Of a DNA stretch of 64,000 nt, positions 8,398-17,256 are shown one piece after another (positions within the stretch are counted from its first letter, which is position 1; each line of letters begins with the position of its first letter). This DNA is from an uncultured Lachnospiraceae bacterium. Its GTDB lineage: Bacteria > Bacillota > Clostridia > Lachnospirales > Lachnospiraceae. The DNA lies in the NCBI GenBank assembly GCA_947626395.1, contig CANQRU010000001.1:1-64000 (forward strand), in the 5' to 3' direction. The notes under the pieces were generated by a model. The model had not been told where the DNA came from. It searched no databases and saw nothing but the letters and a program-made list of their open reading frames with translations. Position numbers and translations under genes: made by a program.

Positions 8398-11300
8398 ATG
8401 TTGAAAAACGGATTATATGAGCAGGTAATAAATAAATCGATAGACGATGAACTTGCGGCAGCCGATAAACTCAGCCAGACTGCGCCAATAGATTCTGCTG
8501 AAGCGGCTAAAGTTCTGGCAAAATATGTTGCGGAAGTTGTAGAAAAAGGTCTTGAAAATGTTAAAGACAACGGTGGGGATCTATTGGCGCAGGTTGAGCT
8601 TGTAAACAATATCGTGTCTGCAGTTATATCTGAGACCAGGGAAAATACTTTTGACAGGATGTCTGTTTCGGAACGCGCGGAGCAGCTTCTTGCGCTGATG
8701 GATCGTAAGAACAGTGTGTCGGCGCTTAATGATAAGCCGGAAATCGTCCGGCCGGAAACGTCGATCGCTCAAAGTTCCCTTTTTACCGGCGCCGTTCATG
8801 AGCCGCAGATGTATACGGAACTGAAAAAGGAAATCGTTTCCTGCGATCATATCGATATGCTGGTTTCTTTCATCAAATGGAGCGGATTACGTCTGCTGAT
8901 GAATGAATTAACTGAGTTTACGCAAAATGGCGGTACTTTGCGGATCATTACGACCTCTTATATGGGCGCTACTGACATGAAAGCGATAGAGGAGCTTCAT
9001 AAGCTGTCCAATACCCAGATCAAGGTGAGCTATGACACAAAGCGCACCCGCCTGCACGCGAAGACATATATTTTCTACCGCGATACCGGTTTTACGACGG
9101 CTTATGTAGGGTCATCCAATCTTTCAAATGCCGCTATTTCCAGCGGCCTCGAATGGAATGTGAAAGTTACCAGAAAAGACCTTCCGGAAACGATCGATAA
9201 AATCGCTGCTACCTTTGAGAGCTATTGGAATTCCAGCGAGTTTGAGTATTACGGTGAAGGTCAGAGAGAACGACTCGCGCATGCGCTTAAAGCTGAGAAA
9301 TACTATGACAGAAATAATCCGGAGCTGTACACGTTGGATATACAGCCTTATTCGTATCAACAGGAGATCCTCGATCGATTAGAGGCCGAGAGAAAGGTTC
9401 GCGGGTTTACGCGAAATCTTGTCGTAGCTGCGACCGGTACCGGGAAAACGGTCATTTCTGCACTTGATTACAGATATTTTCGCAAACAAAATTCCGGAAA
9501 GCGATGCCGCTTGCTTTTCGTGGCGCACCGCGAGGAAATTCTCCGGCAAAGTTTATATACATTTCGAGCTGTTCTCAAAGATGCTAATTTCGGAGAAATG
9601 TTTGTCGGCAATCAACGACCGGAGAGTATAGACGATCTTTTTATTTCGATTCAGACGTTCAACTCTCAGGGCTTCACTGAAAAAACAGATCCGGAATTTT
9701 ATGATTACATTGTTGTGGATGAATTCCATCATGCGGCAGCGTCTACATATCAAAAATTGCTTTCATATTATCGTCCTAAAATTTTGCTTGGACTGACTGC
9801 CACGCCGGAACGCATGGACGGTAAAAGTATTCTGCAATATTTTAGCAATCGCATAGCCGCTGAAATCCGTCTGCCTGAGGCCATTGACAGAAAACTTCTC
9901 TGCCCGTTTCAATATTTCGGAGTTACCGATACTGTGGATCTGGACGGACTTAGATGGTCGGCAGGAGGCTATGACAGAGCTGAGCTATCTCATGTTTACA
10001 CGCTCAGCGGGATGGCAGCGAGTCGCCGCGCTGACCATATCGTGTCATCGCTCTTAAGATACGTAACGGATATTGACGCTGTAAAGGGGCTTGGCTTTTG
10101 CGTGTCTGTGGAACACGCAAAATTTATGTCGGATCACTTTAACGAACGCGGTATTTCGTCCATGTTTCTGACAGGTAAATCTTTGGATGAGGAACGCAGA
10201 GATGCTCAGAACCAGCTTGTTTCTGGCAAAGTACGCTTTATTTTTGTTGTCGATCTATATAATGAAGGCGTGGATATTCCTGAGATCAATACGGTTTTGT
10301 TTCTTCGGCCGACTGAGTCTCTGACGGTATTCTTGCAGCAGCTCGGACGTGGCTTGCGGCTTTCTGAAAATAAGGAATGTTTAACGGTGCTTGACTTTAT
10401 CGGGCAGGCAAACAGAAAATATAATTTTGAAAATAAATTCGCTGCCCTGCTCTCAAATACCACGCGCAGCGTGAGCCGGGAGATAAAAGACGGCTTTATT
10501 TCTTTACCCAAAGGCTGTTACATACAACTCGAGAAAAAAGCGGCAAAATACATATTGGACAATATCCGTGCATCGTATGGAAATAGTTCCGGGCTTGTAA
10601 GCCGCATTTCCTCTTTTGCGAATGATACCAGTTTAGAATTGACACTTACAAACTTTCTTGATTATTATCATATCGACCCGCGGAGCATATATAAGTTTTC
10701 GTCATTTTCGCGACTGTGCGTTCGGGCGGACATAAAAGAGGATTTTACAGAACCATTGGAGGAGACTCTGACTAAGGCGATGTCCCGGCTGTCGGTAATT
10801 GATTCCCGCCGTTGGATCGGATTTCTTTTGCGTCTGTTGCCGCAGATCGATTATGTTGATTTCGGCAAGCTTTCGGTGTTGGAAAAACGTATGCTTCAGA
10901 TGTTCTACATTACTGTTTGGGGAAAGGCGATTGAAGATTGGGACGACTACGAGTTCCTGGACAATCTTTATGCACTTTCTGATAGTTCAGTGCTCTTAAA
11001 CGAGCTGATTGAATTGCTGAACTATCAGTACAGTCGGATTGACTTTATTGATTCTCCGGTGGATATTGGCTTTGATTGTCCCTTGGATTTGCACTGCACC
11101 TATACGCGGGACCAGCTTTTGGTGGCGCTAGACTTTTTGAAGCCGGGAACAGTGAGAGAAGGCGTGAAGTGGCTGCCGGAGCAAAAGCTGGACGTGCTCT
11201 TTGTAACGCTGAATAAGTCGGACAAGGACTATTCTCCTACAACCATGTACAACGATTATTCGATTAATGAGTGGTTATTTCATTGGCAGAGCCAAAGTAC

Positions 11301-11547
11301 TACAGCGGAAAGTTCGTCTACAGGGCAGCGATATATTCATCACAATGAACGGGGCAGCCGTGTGCTGCTGTTCGTTCGTGAGTTTAAGGCAGATCGTATT
11401 TCCGGAGGCGCCGAAGCTTATACATTTTTGGGTACGGCGAACTATGTAAAACATGAAGGCGAACGCCCCATGAGTATTACCTGGCGGTTGGATCATCCGA
11501 TCCCGGCGAAATACCTTAAGAATACAAATAAGCTTATGGCGGGGTAA
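8398..11547 (+). CDS. PLD-nuclease/DEAD-box helicase fusion with DUF3427-type C-terminus
   Basis: 1049 residues. After a helical N-terminal region (1-110) comes a phospholipase-D-like nuclease domain with one HKD motif (H220, K222, then GSSNLS). A superfamily II helicase core follows: Walker A ATGTGKT with K350, DEFHH at 441-445, GLTATPERMDGKS and motif VI QQLGRGLR near 646-654. A C-terminal region of about 250 residues resembles DUF3427. One HKD motif means the active site should form by dimerisation. The architecture suggests a DNA-dependent ATPase with nuclease activity, in the style of phage-defence effectors. ATG at 8398 follows GAGGAAG; the TTG at 8383 is less likely. It is more A+T-rich than flanking housekeeping genes and is followed 42 nt on by a NUDIX gene, a pairing I recall for this family. 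Confidence 0.88.
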   Translation: MLKNGLYEQVINKSIDDELAAADKLSQTAPIDSAEAAKVLAKYVAEVVEKGLENVKDNGGDLLAQVELVNNIVSAVISETRENTFDRMSVSERAEQLLALMDRKNSVSALNDKPEIVRPETSIAQSSLFTGAVHEPQMYTELKKEIVSCDHIDMLVSFIKWSGLRLLMNELTEFTQNGGTLRIITTSYMGATDMKAIEELHKLSNTQIKVSYDTKRTRLHAKTYIFYRDTGFTTAYVGSSNLSNAAISSGLEWNVKVTRKDLPETIDKIAATFESYWNSSEFEYYGEGQRERLAHALKAEKYYDRNNPELYTLDIQPYSYQQEILDRLEAERKVRGFTRNLVVAATGTGKTVISALDYRYFRKQNSGKRCRLLFVAHREEILRQSLYTFRAVLKDANFGEMFVGNQRPESIDDLFISIQTFNSQGFTEKTDPEFYDYIVVDEFHHAAASTYQKLLSYYRPKILLGLTATPERMDGKSILQYFSNRIAAEIRLPEAIDRKLLCPFQYFGVTDTVDLDGLRWSAGGYDRAELSHVYTLSGMAASRRADHIVSSLLRYVTDIDAVKGLGFCVSVEHAKFMSDHFNERGISSMFLTGKSLDEERRDAQNQLVSGKVRFIFVVDLYNEGVDIPEINTVLFLRPTESLTVFLQQLGRGLRLSENKECLTVLDFIGQANRKYNFENKFAALLSNTTRSVSREIKDGFISLPKGCYIQLEKKAAKYILDNIRASYGNSSGLVSRISSFANDTSLELTLTNFLDYYHIDPRSIYKFSSFSRLCVRADIKEDFTEPLEETLTKAMSRLSVIDSRRWIGFLLRLLPQIDYVDFGKLSVLEKRMLQMFYITVWGKAIEDWDDYEFLDNLYALSDSSVLLNELIELLNYQYSRIDFIDSPVDIGFDCPLDLHCTYTRDQLLVALDFLKPGTVREGVKWLPEQKLDVLFVTLNKSDKDYSPTTMYNDYSINEWLFHWQSQSTTAESSSTGQRYIHHNERGSRVLLFVREFKADRISGGAEAYTFLGTANYVKHEGERPMSITWRLDHPIPAKYLKNTNKLMAG

Positions 11548-11589
11548 TATGAATATCGAAGCCTGGAATGAAAACGAGGAGGAACCATT

Positions 11590-11988
11590 ATGAAAACAAT
11601 GAATGTAGTCGCCGCCCTCATCACCCACAACAACGCCATCTTTGCCACCCAGCGCGGCTATGGCGACTTCAAAGGCGGCTGGGAGTTTCCCGGCGGCAAG
11701 ATCGAGCCGGGCGAGACGCCGCAGCAGGCGCTCAAGCGGGAAATCATGGAAGAACTTGGCGCGGAGATCGATGTGGGAGAGCGGCTTGACAGGATCGAGT
11801 ACGACTATCCGGATTTCCATCTTTCCATGGACTGCTTCTGGTGTACTGTCCGTTCCGGCAAACTGGTTCTGAAAGAACACGAGGCTGCCCGGTGGCTGAC
11901 GAAGGATACGCTGGACAGTGTGGACTGGCTGCCGGCGGATCGGAGCGTGATCGAAAAGGTGCGGGAATTTCTGACAGAGAGATGCTGA
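11590..11988 (+). CDS. NUDIX hydrolase, MutT/(d)NTP pyrophosphohydrolase type
   Basis: 132 residues with a complete Nudix box (G36, E42, R50, E51, E54, E55, G57) and the MutT-like N-terminus MNVVAALI. Expected to hydrolyse a nucleoside triphosphate, possibly oxidised, to the monophosphate and pyrophosphate in the cytoplasm with Mg2+. A clear GAGGAGG lies upstream. The gene follows the PLD-helicase gene closely, so it may act with it, for example by altering nucleotide pools or degrading a nucleotide product; this is inference. Codon use is higher in G+C than in the helicase gene. Confidence 0.92.
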   Translation: MKTMNVVAALITHNNAIFATQRGYGDFKGGWEFPGGKIEPGETPQQALKREIMEELGAEIDVGERLDRIEYDYPDFHLSMDCFWCTVRSGKLVLKEHEAARWLTKDTLDSVDWLPADRSVIEKVREFLTERC

Positions 11989-12097
11989 TGATACAGGAGC
12001 AGGGTATACAGAAGAAGGCAGGTTGCCGGTGCCGGATTATTATAACATGATTATGCTGCCGCATCAGCAGCGCATGAAAGAAGGAGGAGAGGTAATA

Positions 12098-12778
12098 TTG
12101 GACATCATCCAGGCTATTGAAGAGCGCCACTCCGTGCGCGCCTACACTACACAGAAGATCGAGGAGGAGAAGCGTCAGAGGCTTCAGACAGTCGTTGACG
12201 AATGCAACGCCGAGGGAGGCCTTGACATTTTCATCCGGTATGACGACCCGGAGGGGTTCGATTCGCGGATGGCTCATTACGGAAGCTTTCGGAATGTGAA
12301 CAATTACATCGTGCTGGCCGGGCCGGCAGACCGGAATATCGAAGAGGCCTGCGGCTATTACGGGGAGAGGATCGTCCTTGAGGCGCAGATGCTGGGATTG
12401 AATACCTGCTGGGCAGCGCTGACATTTAATAAGAAAATGGTGCAGAAGCTGATCCCGGAGGGCCGGAAGCTGTGCATGGTGATCGCGCTTGGCTACGGCG
12501 AGAGCCAGGGCACGGCCCATAAAGGCAAATCGCTGGAGCAGCTGGTCGTTTCGAAAGGCGTCATGCCGGACTGGTTCCGAAAGGGGGCCGAGGCGGCGAT
12601 GCTGGCGCCGACGGCGGTGAACCAGCAGAAGTTTGAGATGGGCGTGAAGGACGGCGAACCGGTGATCCGTGTCTCGGGCCGCGGCCTCTATACGAAGACA
12701 GATCTGGGGATCGTGAAATATCATTTTGAGGCGGCGTCAGGGCGGAAGGTGCGGCTTTCGGATGCGCAGGAGGCCTGA
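12098..12778 (+). CDS. Nitroreductase-family flavoprotein
   Basis: About 226 residues from a TTG start at 12098, preceded by AGGAGGAGAGG (12082-12092); an ATG at 12023 in the same frame has no site and adds a non-family leader. Opens with DIIQAIEERHSVRAYTTQKIEE, the classic FMN-binding start of nitroreductases, and contains GYYGERIVLEAQMLGLNTCW and APTAVNQQKFEM as FMN-pocket segments. Probably an NAD(P)H:FMN oxidoreductase with an unknown physiological substrate. It lies downstream of the NUDIX gene with no clear terminator between. Confidence 0.88.
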   Translation: MDIIQAIEERHSVRAYTTQKIEEEKRQRLQTVVDECNAEGGLDIFIRYDDPEGFDSRMAHYGSFRNVNNYIVLAGPADRNIEEACGYYGERIVLEAQMLGLNTCWAALTFNKKMVQKLIPEGRKLCMVIALGYGESQGTAHKGKSLEQLVVSKGVMPDWFRKGAEAAMLAPTAVNQQKFEMGVKDGEPVIRVSGRGLYTKTDLGIVKYHFEAASGRKVRLSDAQEA

Positions 12779-13018
12779 CAACGGACGAAATCCCTGGTAG
12801 ATCGCGGATAAAAGGCGCAGAGGAAAGATATCAAGAAAAAGACTGGAATAAATCGGAGAAAGGCTGGAATAAAAAGCAGAATTAAAATGTACGGAAAAGC
12901 GCCAAAACAGGAGAATACAGAAAACTCTTCCATTATCCCTTTGGAAATGATATAATATTTCTTGATTTTGCAGAATTAATCTGATTATTCGATTGATTCG
13001 AAGAAGAAGGAAGAAAAA

Positions 13019-13284
13019 ATGAAGAAGTACATTGCGGAATTTATAAGAAGGACGGCCATGGTTCCTTTGCGGGATCGGCTTTACACTGATCTTGGTGCAC
13101 ATCCTGGGCATCGGACTGACCGGTACCAGCGTGAACCCGGCCAGAAGCTTCTGGCCTGCTGTGGTAGCGGCGTTTGCCGGCAATACGGCGCCGATCGCGA
13201 GCCTGTGGGTGTTCAATTGCTGGACCGCTTGTCGGGGCGGTCCTGGCGGCGGTAGTTTATAAGACGCTGAGCAGCGAGAAATAG
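13019..13284 (+). pseudogene. Aquaporin (AqpZ/GlpF-type) gene remnant
   Basis: ATG 13019 encodes MKKYIAEFI, an aquaporin N-terminus. Then the frame breaks, and another frame gives LVHILGIGLTGTSVNPARS (the second NPA motif), FWPAVVAAFAGNTAPIASLWVF and, after a further shift, VGAVLAAVVYKTLSSEK ending at TAG 13284. The first NPA half (roughly 130 residues) is missing. This is a gene destroyed by an internal deletion and at least two frameshifts. The 240 nt upstream hold a TATAAT (12951-12956) with a weak -35 and no gene. Confidence 0.75.
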
Positions 13285-13494
13285 GATTTAAACGTTCAGA
13301 ATGGATTTAAGACAGGAAAATGGAAGTGCGTTCGGCGGTGGAATGATTTTCCGGGCGCGCTTTCTTCTGCGCAGCGGTATTCTGCCGCAGGGGTTATTGA
13401 TCTGCAAAAAATTTTCTGATTGCCATCCAATCCGTTCCGTGACTGGGTCGGAAGACTTTGAAAAGTTTTGATAATTATTTTCCCAGATTCCAGG

Positions 13495-13523
13495 TTGCTT
13501 TATAGCCCTTTCTGTGATATACT
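13495..13523 (+). promoter_or_regulatory. Promoter of the Rpn-family gene
   Basis: TTGCTT (13495-13500), 17-nt spacer, TATACT (13518-13523), about 130 nt before the start codon. The 368-nt gap 13285-13652 otherwise shows no gene or clear structure. Confidence 0.5.
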
Positions 13524-13652
13524 GATTTTGCTGGTATTTCATGTATCTATTATCTAAGGATCTGTTTTCATCCGGACCATTCTCCGGCGGATTCCATAAA
13601 GATGTACGATGTTTTGAAAGGCAGAACTATTTATGCGTAGAGGAGGAGTTGT

Positions 13653-14660
13653 ATGGGGGTAATCAACACAGAAATAAACGCGATGCTGGAGAGGCCGGCT
13701 ATCTTTGCCGACCTGGTCAATGGTCTGCTCCACGGGGGCGAACAGGTGCTGCGGCCGGAGGATTTGGTGCCGCTTCCGCTCCGGTACGGGGTCATCGTAG
13801 AGGAAGACGGCCGCAGGAAAGAGGTCGAGAAAATCGGCGATGTGCGGATGAAGGCGGAGAATGATATCTATTCGGTCACATTTTTTGATGAGACGCAGAT
13901 GCGGGTGGATTATGGGATGCCTGCCCGGAATATGCTCTACGACGCCCTGGAATACCGCCGGCAGATGCAGGAGCTGGAGAAGGGGCACCGGGAGAAGGGG
14001 GAGCTGAAAAGCCCGGAGGAGCTGTTGTCCGGCATCACGAAGGAGGACAGGCTGCGCCCGGTGGTGAACCTGGTACTGTATCTGGGAAAGGAATGGGACG
14101 GAAGTCGGAGCCTGCATGAGATGTTGGAACTGGATCGGGAGAATGAGAAGGTGAGGGAGCTGTTGCCGTTCGTAGCGGATTACCGTGTGAATATCATCCC
14201 GGTGAGGGCGATAGAAGACCCGAAAAAGTACAAAAGCTGTTTACAGCATATCTTTTATATGTTAAGATTTAATGAGGATAAAGAGAAGCTGTACGGATAT
14301 GTGAACGGCCATCGTGAGGAGCTGGACCATATGGACGGAGTGGAGATGGCGGCGGCATTTGCGATGCTCGGGGAGCGGAAGCGGTTAAAGGAGCTGGTGA
14401 GCCGGAAGAAGAAGGAAGGGAAGGAGATTGGTATGTGTAAGGCGATTGATGATCTGATACTGGATGGGGAGAAGCGTGGGGAAGAGCGCGGCAGGGAACA
14501 GGGCGAGAAAATTGGGGAGAAGCGAGGGGAGAAGCGTGGTCAGGAGCGGCTGGCGCGTCTGATCGTTGTGCTGGCGGAGAACCATAAGGATGACCTGATC
14601 ATAAAAGCGGCTTCCGACAGCGCTTTCCGCAGGAAACTTTTTAAAGAATACAATCTGTAA
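13653..14660 (+). CDS. Rpn/PD-(D/E)XK-type putative transposase-nuclease family protein
   Basis: 335 residues. The body resembles the Rpn (recombination-promoting nuclease, transposase_31-like) families common in Lachnospiraceae: an N-terminal leader, RYGVIVEEDGR, YGMPARNMLYDALEYRRQM, then VVNLVLYLGKEWDG and FIYML-like segments (residues 190-205). The C-terminus has the charged, repetitive GEKRGEERGREQGEK stretch typical of these proteins. Many homologues act in RecA-independent recombination or are toxins of horizontal elements. A canonical PD-(D/E)XK core is not obvious in the N-terminal part, so nuclease activity is uncertain. ATG at 13653 follows AGAGGAGG. Confidence 0.75.
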   Translation: MGVINTEINAMLERPAIFADLVNGLLHGGEQVLRPEDLVPLPLRYGVIVEEDGRRKEVEKIGDVRMKAENDIYSVTFFDETQMRVDYGMPARNMLYDALEYRRQMQELEKGHREKGELKSPEELLSGITKEDRLRPVVNLVLYLGKEWDGSRSLHEMLELDRENEKVRELLPFVADYRVNIIPVRAIEDPKKYKSCLQHIFYMLRFNEDKEKLYGYVNGHREELDHMDGVEMAAAFAMLGERKRLKELVSRKKKEGKEIGMCKAIDDLILDGEKRGEERGREQGEKIGEKRGEKRGQERLARLIVVLAENHKDDLIIKAASDSAFRRKLFKEYNL

Positions 14661-14711
14661 TTAAGTTATGCACTGTAAGGAAGATACAGAAAACTTCATA
14701 ATAACGCATAT

Positions 14712-14758
14712 ACCCTCGGTTTGGCGGCGTTGAGCGGCCGGACGGGGGTTTTTATTTT
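14712..14758 (+). terminator. Terminator after the Rpn-family gene
   Basis: ACCCTCG/CGGGGGT and an inner TTTGGC/GCCGGA helix flank a GGCGTTGAGCG loop, followed by TTTTTATTTT. It also faces the converging mrr-like gene. Confidence 0.65.
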
Positions 14759-14805
14759 GCTCAGGATTTCCCTGTGTTTTATAAATGATTATATTCATGT
14801 TGGAT

Positions 14806-15615
14806 TCAATTAAAATATGACATATCGATTTTATAAATTTTAAAAACATCTTCCGAAAAAATACCAACTTCGTATTTTATCAATAAAGATGTCAGAAAAT
14901 CTCCATCAATTAGTTTCAGACTTTTTTGTTGTTGTTCGGTAGCGTATTTTTGTGCTTCCCTGGTAAATGAAGATGTAGTGATAAATACACCTTTGTGTAC
15001 ACTTTGCATTGCACCGACAAATGCCTGTAGCTCTTTGCGACCTACGTGACAATCCTTTTTATATCGCTTTGCCTGGAGGTGGATGATATCTAGACCTAAA
15101 CGATCTTCACTTATTATTCCATCAATACCTCCATCATGTGATCCTCCTACAACATTACCGGCATTTTCATCACATCCGTACCCCATTTTTATGAGAAGCT
15201 CAACTACAAGATGCTCAAAAAATTCAGGCTGATTAGCCATAATTAATTCGAGAAGATTATTTTTGAGTTCTTTAATATGAATACGGTATGCATTCATAAT
15301 GATTTCTTCAGGTAAAAGTTCGGAGGCCGGTACTGCTTTAGGTTCAGAGGAAACGATAGGATTTATATCGTCTATAAGCGCATAACAAGGACGTTTTCCG
15401 CTATATCGGACTATTTTAAAGTGTTTTATCAGGTTGGCCGTTGGAAAATCTAGTCCCTGACAGTGACGTCGTATTTGTGAGTTTACGACGGAGGCAGGAT
15501 TTTTGGCAGGGAAGACATACAGATTATTTGTAATGATGGATTCGTAGATTTCTTTGCTTGTTAAACCATTCTTATTTTGGGCAAGTACCTCTTTAATAGC
15601 TTCTACGATTGTCAT
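14806..15615 (-). CDS. HARE-HTH/Mrr-type restriction endonuclease
   Basis: 269 residues. Residues 1-60 (MTIVEAIKEVLAQNKNGLTS, then VNSQIRRH) form a HARE-HTH domain, a winged helix proposed to read modified DNA. Residues 131-250 form an Mrr-type PD-(D/E)XK nuclease (FFEHLVVELL, GGIDG with D165, QAK with Q181/K183, GVFITTSSFTREAQ). Expected to be a modification-dependent (type IV) endonuclease. ATG at 15615 follows AAGGAGG on the minus strand; an upstream ATG at 15657 is not supported. The gene is A+T-rich against its neighbours and lies 1.6 kb from the phosphorothioation operon, convergent with the Rpn-like gene. Confidence 0.9.
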   Translation of the reverse strand: MTIVEAIKEVLAQNKNGLTSKEIYESIITNNLYVFPAKNPASVVNSQIRRHCQGLDFPTANLIKHFKIVRYSGKRPCYALIDDINPIVSSEPKAVPASELLPEEIIMNAYRIHIKELKNNLLELIMANQPEFFEHLVVELLIKMGYGCDENAGNVVGGSHDGGIDGIISEDRLGLDIIHLQAKRYKKDCHVGRKELQAFVGAMQSVHKGVFITTSSFTREAQKYATEQQQKSLKLIDGDFLTSLLIKYEVGIFSEDVFKIYKIDMSYFN

Positions 15616-15689
15616 TTGTAATGGCCTCCTTGATATTCTATGTCTGTATTTTACCATACATTAAGGCGAAAAGGCAATCATATATAGAG

Positions 15690-17057
15690 TCAATAGACTA
15701 ATTTTCCTGCAGAATATCTTCCCGCTGCCTTCCTGTAACAATACGAATAGCTGAAGAACAGCACCACATCCGCCCCGACCCACGCCAGCACTTCCGCCAG
15801 GAAGATCCCTTCCTGCCCGAGCGCGATGGGAAGCAGCGGGGCAGAGCCGGTGCGCATGACGAACTCGCAGACGCCGCTGACCATGGGCAGCACGGTGTTG
15901 CCCATGCCCTGGATGCAGGAGCGGGTTACATGAAGGTAGTAAAGGGTCGGCAGGGCGGCGCTCATGACGAACAGATAGTCGTAGGCGATGTCCAATGTTT
16001 CCTTTACAGCCGCCGCGTCGCCTGAGATAAAGAAGCCCAGGATCGTCCGGCCGCCGGCGATCATGGCGGCGAGGATCGCGAAGGAGGTTACCGCTGCGAT
16101 CAAAAGCGCGGAGCGGTAGCCGTCGCGGATGCGGGTCACCTTGCCGGCGCCCAGGTTCTGGCCGGCGTAGGTGGTCATGGCGTAGCCGTAGGAGATGGCG
16201 GCCATTTCCAGCAGGCCGTAGAGCTTGTTGGTGGCGGTGTAGGCGGCCAGGAAGAGGACGCCGAAGCCGTTGACCAGGTACTGGATGATCATGCCGCCGA
16301 TGGAGATGACGATATTCTGAAATGCCATCGGCAGGCCCAGACCGGCCAGCCGCGTACAGGTGCTGCCGCGCAGCCGCAGATCTTCACGCGTCAGATGCAG
16401 AATGTCGATCCTGCGTATTTTCAGGTAGCAGAAGATTCCGGCGAAGGCCTGGGCGATGACGGTGGCGGCGGCTGCGCCGATGACGCCGTAACCTAACCCG
16501 GCTACGAACCACAGATCCAGGCCAATATTGATGATGGACGCGAAAACCATGGCGTAAAGCGGTGTTTTGCTGTCGCCGAGGGATCGCAGCATACTTGCAA
16601 GAAGGTTATAGGTTATCGTGACGGGCAGCCCCCAGAAGATGGTCCGCATATAGCCTTCGGCGTCGCGGAACACATCGGCCGGGGTATTTAGGATCCGCAG
16701 CGAGAAGACGGCAAGCATCTGCCCGGCCGCGACGAGAAGGACGGCCAGCAGCGCGGACAGGAATATGGAATTGACGACGACGCTGCGCAGTTGTCCGTGC
16801 CGGCCGGCGCCGAATTCCTGGGCCATCCAGATGGAGAAGCCCTGGGTGAATCCCTGGACGGTGCCCATCATCAGCCAGGTCAGCCAGTCGGTGGCGCCGA
16901 CCGCGGCGATGGCGCCCACGCCGAGGACCTGGCCGACGATCATGGTGTCGGCCACCATATAAAACTGCTGGAACAGATTGCCGATCATAAGCGGCAGCGC
17001 AAATGTGAAGATGAGACGGCCGGGACGGCCGTCGGTCATACTGTGTGTCTGAGTCAT
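15690..17057 (-). CDS. MATE-family multidrug/Na+ antiporter
   Basis: About 455 residues with twelve hydrophobic segments. The opening MTDGRPGRLIFTFALPLMIG, NLFQQFYMVADTMIVGQ, is diagnostic of the MATE NorM/DinF-like group, followed by ASMLRSLGDSKTPLYAM and the repeated half beginning FQNIVISIGGMIIQ. Exports cationic compounds in exchange for Na+ or H+; the substrate is unknown. The start is uncertain: ATG 17057 or ATG 17039 fit the family, and neither has a strong site; upstream ATGs would add a non-family leader. It lies between the mrr-like gene and the Dnd operon and is divergent from the latter. Confidence 0.92.
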   Translation of the reverse strand: MTQTHSMTDGRPGRLIFTFALPLMIGNLFQQFYMVADTMIVGQVLGVGAIAAVGATDWLTWLMMGTVQGFTQGFSIWMAQEFGAGRHGQLRSVVVNSIFLSALLAVLLVAAGQMLAVFSLRILNTPADVFRDAEGYMRTIFWGLPVTITYNLLASMLRSLGDSKTPLYAMVFASIINIGLDLWFVAGLGYGVIGAAAATVIAQAFAGIFCYLKIRRIDILHLTREDLRLRGSTCTRLAGLGLPMAFQNIVISIGGMIIQYLVNGFGVLFLAAYTATNKLYGLLEMAAISYGYAMTTYAGQNLGAGKVTRIRDGYRSALLIAAVTSFAILAAMIAGGRTILGFFISGDAAAVKETLDIAYDYLFVMSAALPTLYYLHVTRSCIQGMGNTVLPMVSGVCEFVMRTGSAPLLPIALGQEGIFLAEVLAWVGADVVLFFSYSYCYRKAAGRYSAGKLVY

Positions 17058-17161
17058 GGTTGGAATGCTTTTGTCCGTGCAAAACAACAGGTACCGGATC
17101 ATCTTATCATAGTTCTGATGAAATTGGAAGACAAAAAGCTGAAACTGGGGTAACTCTTTGA

Positions 17162-17190
17162 TTGTCAAAATTACCCGAATCTGCTATAGT
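17162..17190 (+). promoter_or_regulatory. Promoter of the phosphorothioation/defence operon
   Basis: TTGTCA (17162-17167), 17-nt spacer, TATAGT (17185-17190). The first start codon is about 67 nt downstream. This is the only good promoter seen before dndC. Confidence 0.7.
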
Positions 17191-17256
17191 ATAAGAAGTG
17201 TGTTTTACCAGACGATAAATGGCGATTGTGCTGTAAGAAGGTGATGGAAGCTGATT

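Noticed and set aside
11744-12724. Minus-strand frame opposite the NUDIX and nitroreductase genes
   Set aside because: Covers two convincing plus-strand genes; composition is shadow-like.
14450-14560. Repetitive GAGAAGCG-type sequence as a possible CRISPR or satellite
   Set aside because: It encodes the charged Glu/Lys/Arg/Gly tail of the Rpn-family protein; no spacers. No CRISPR array was seen in the window.
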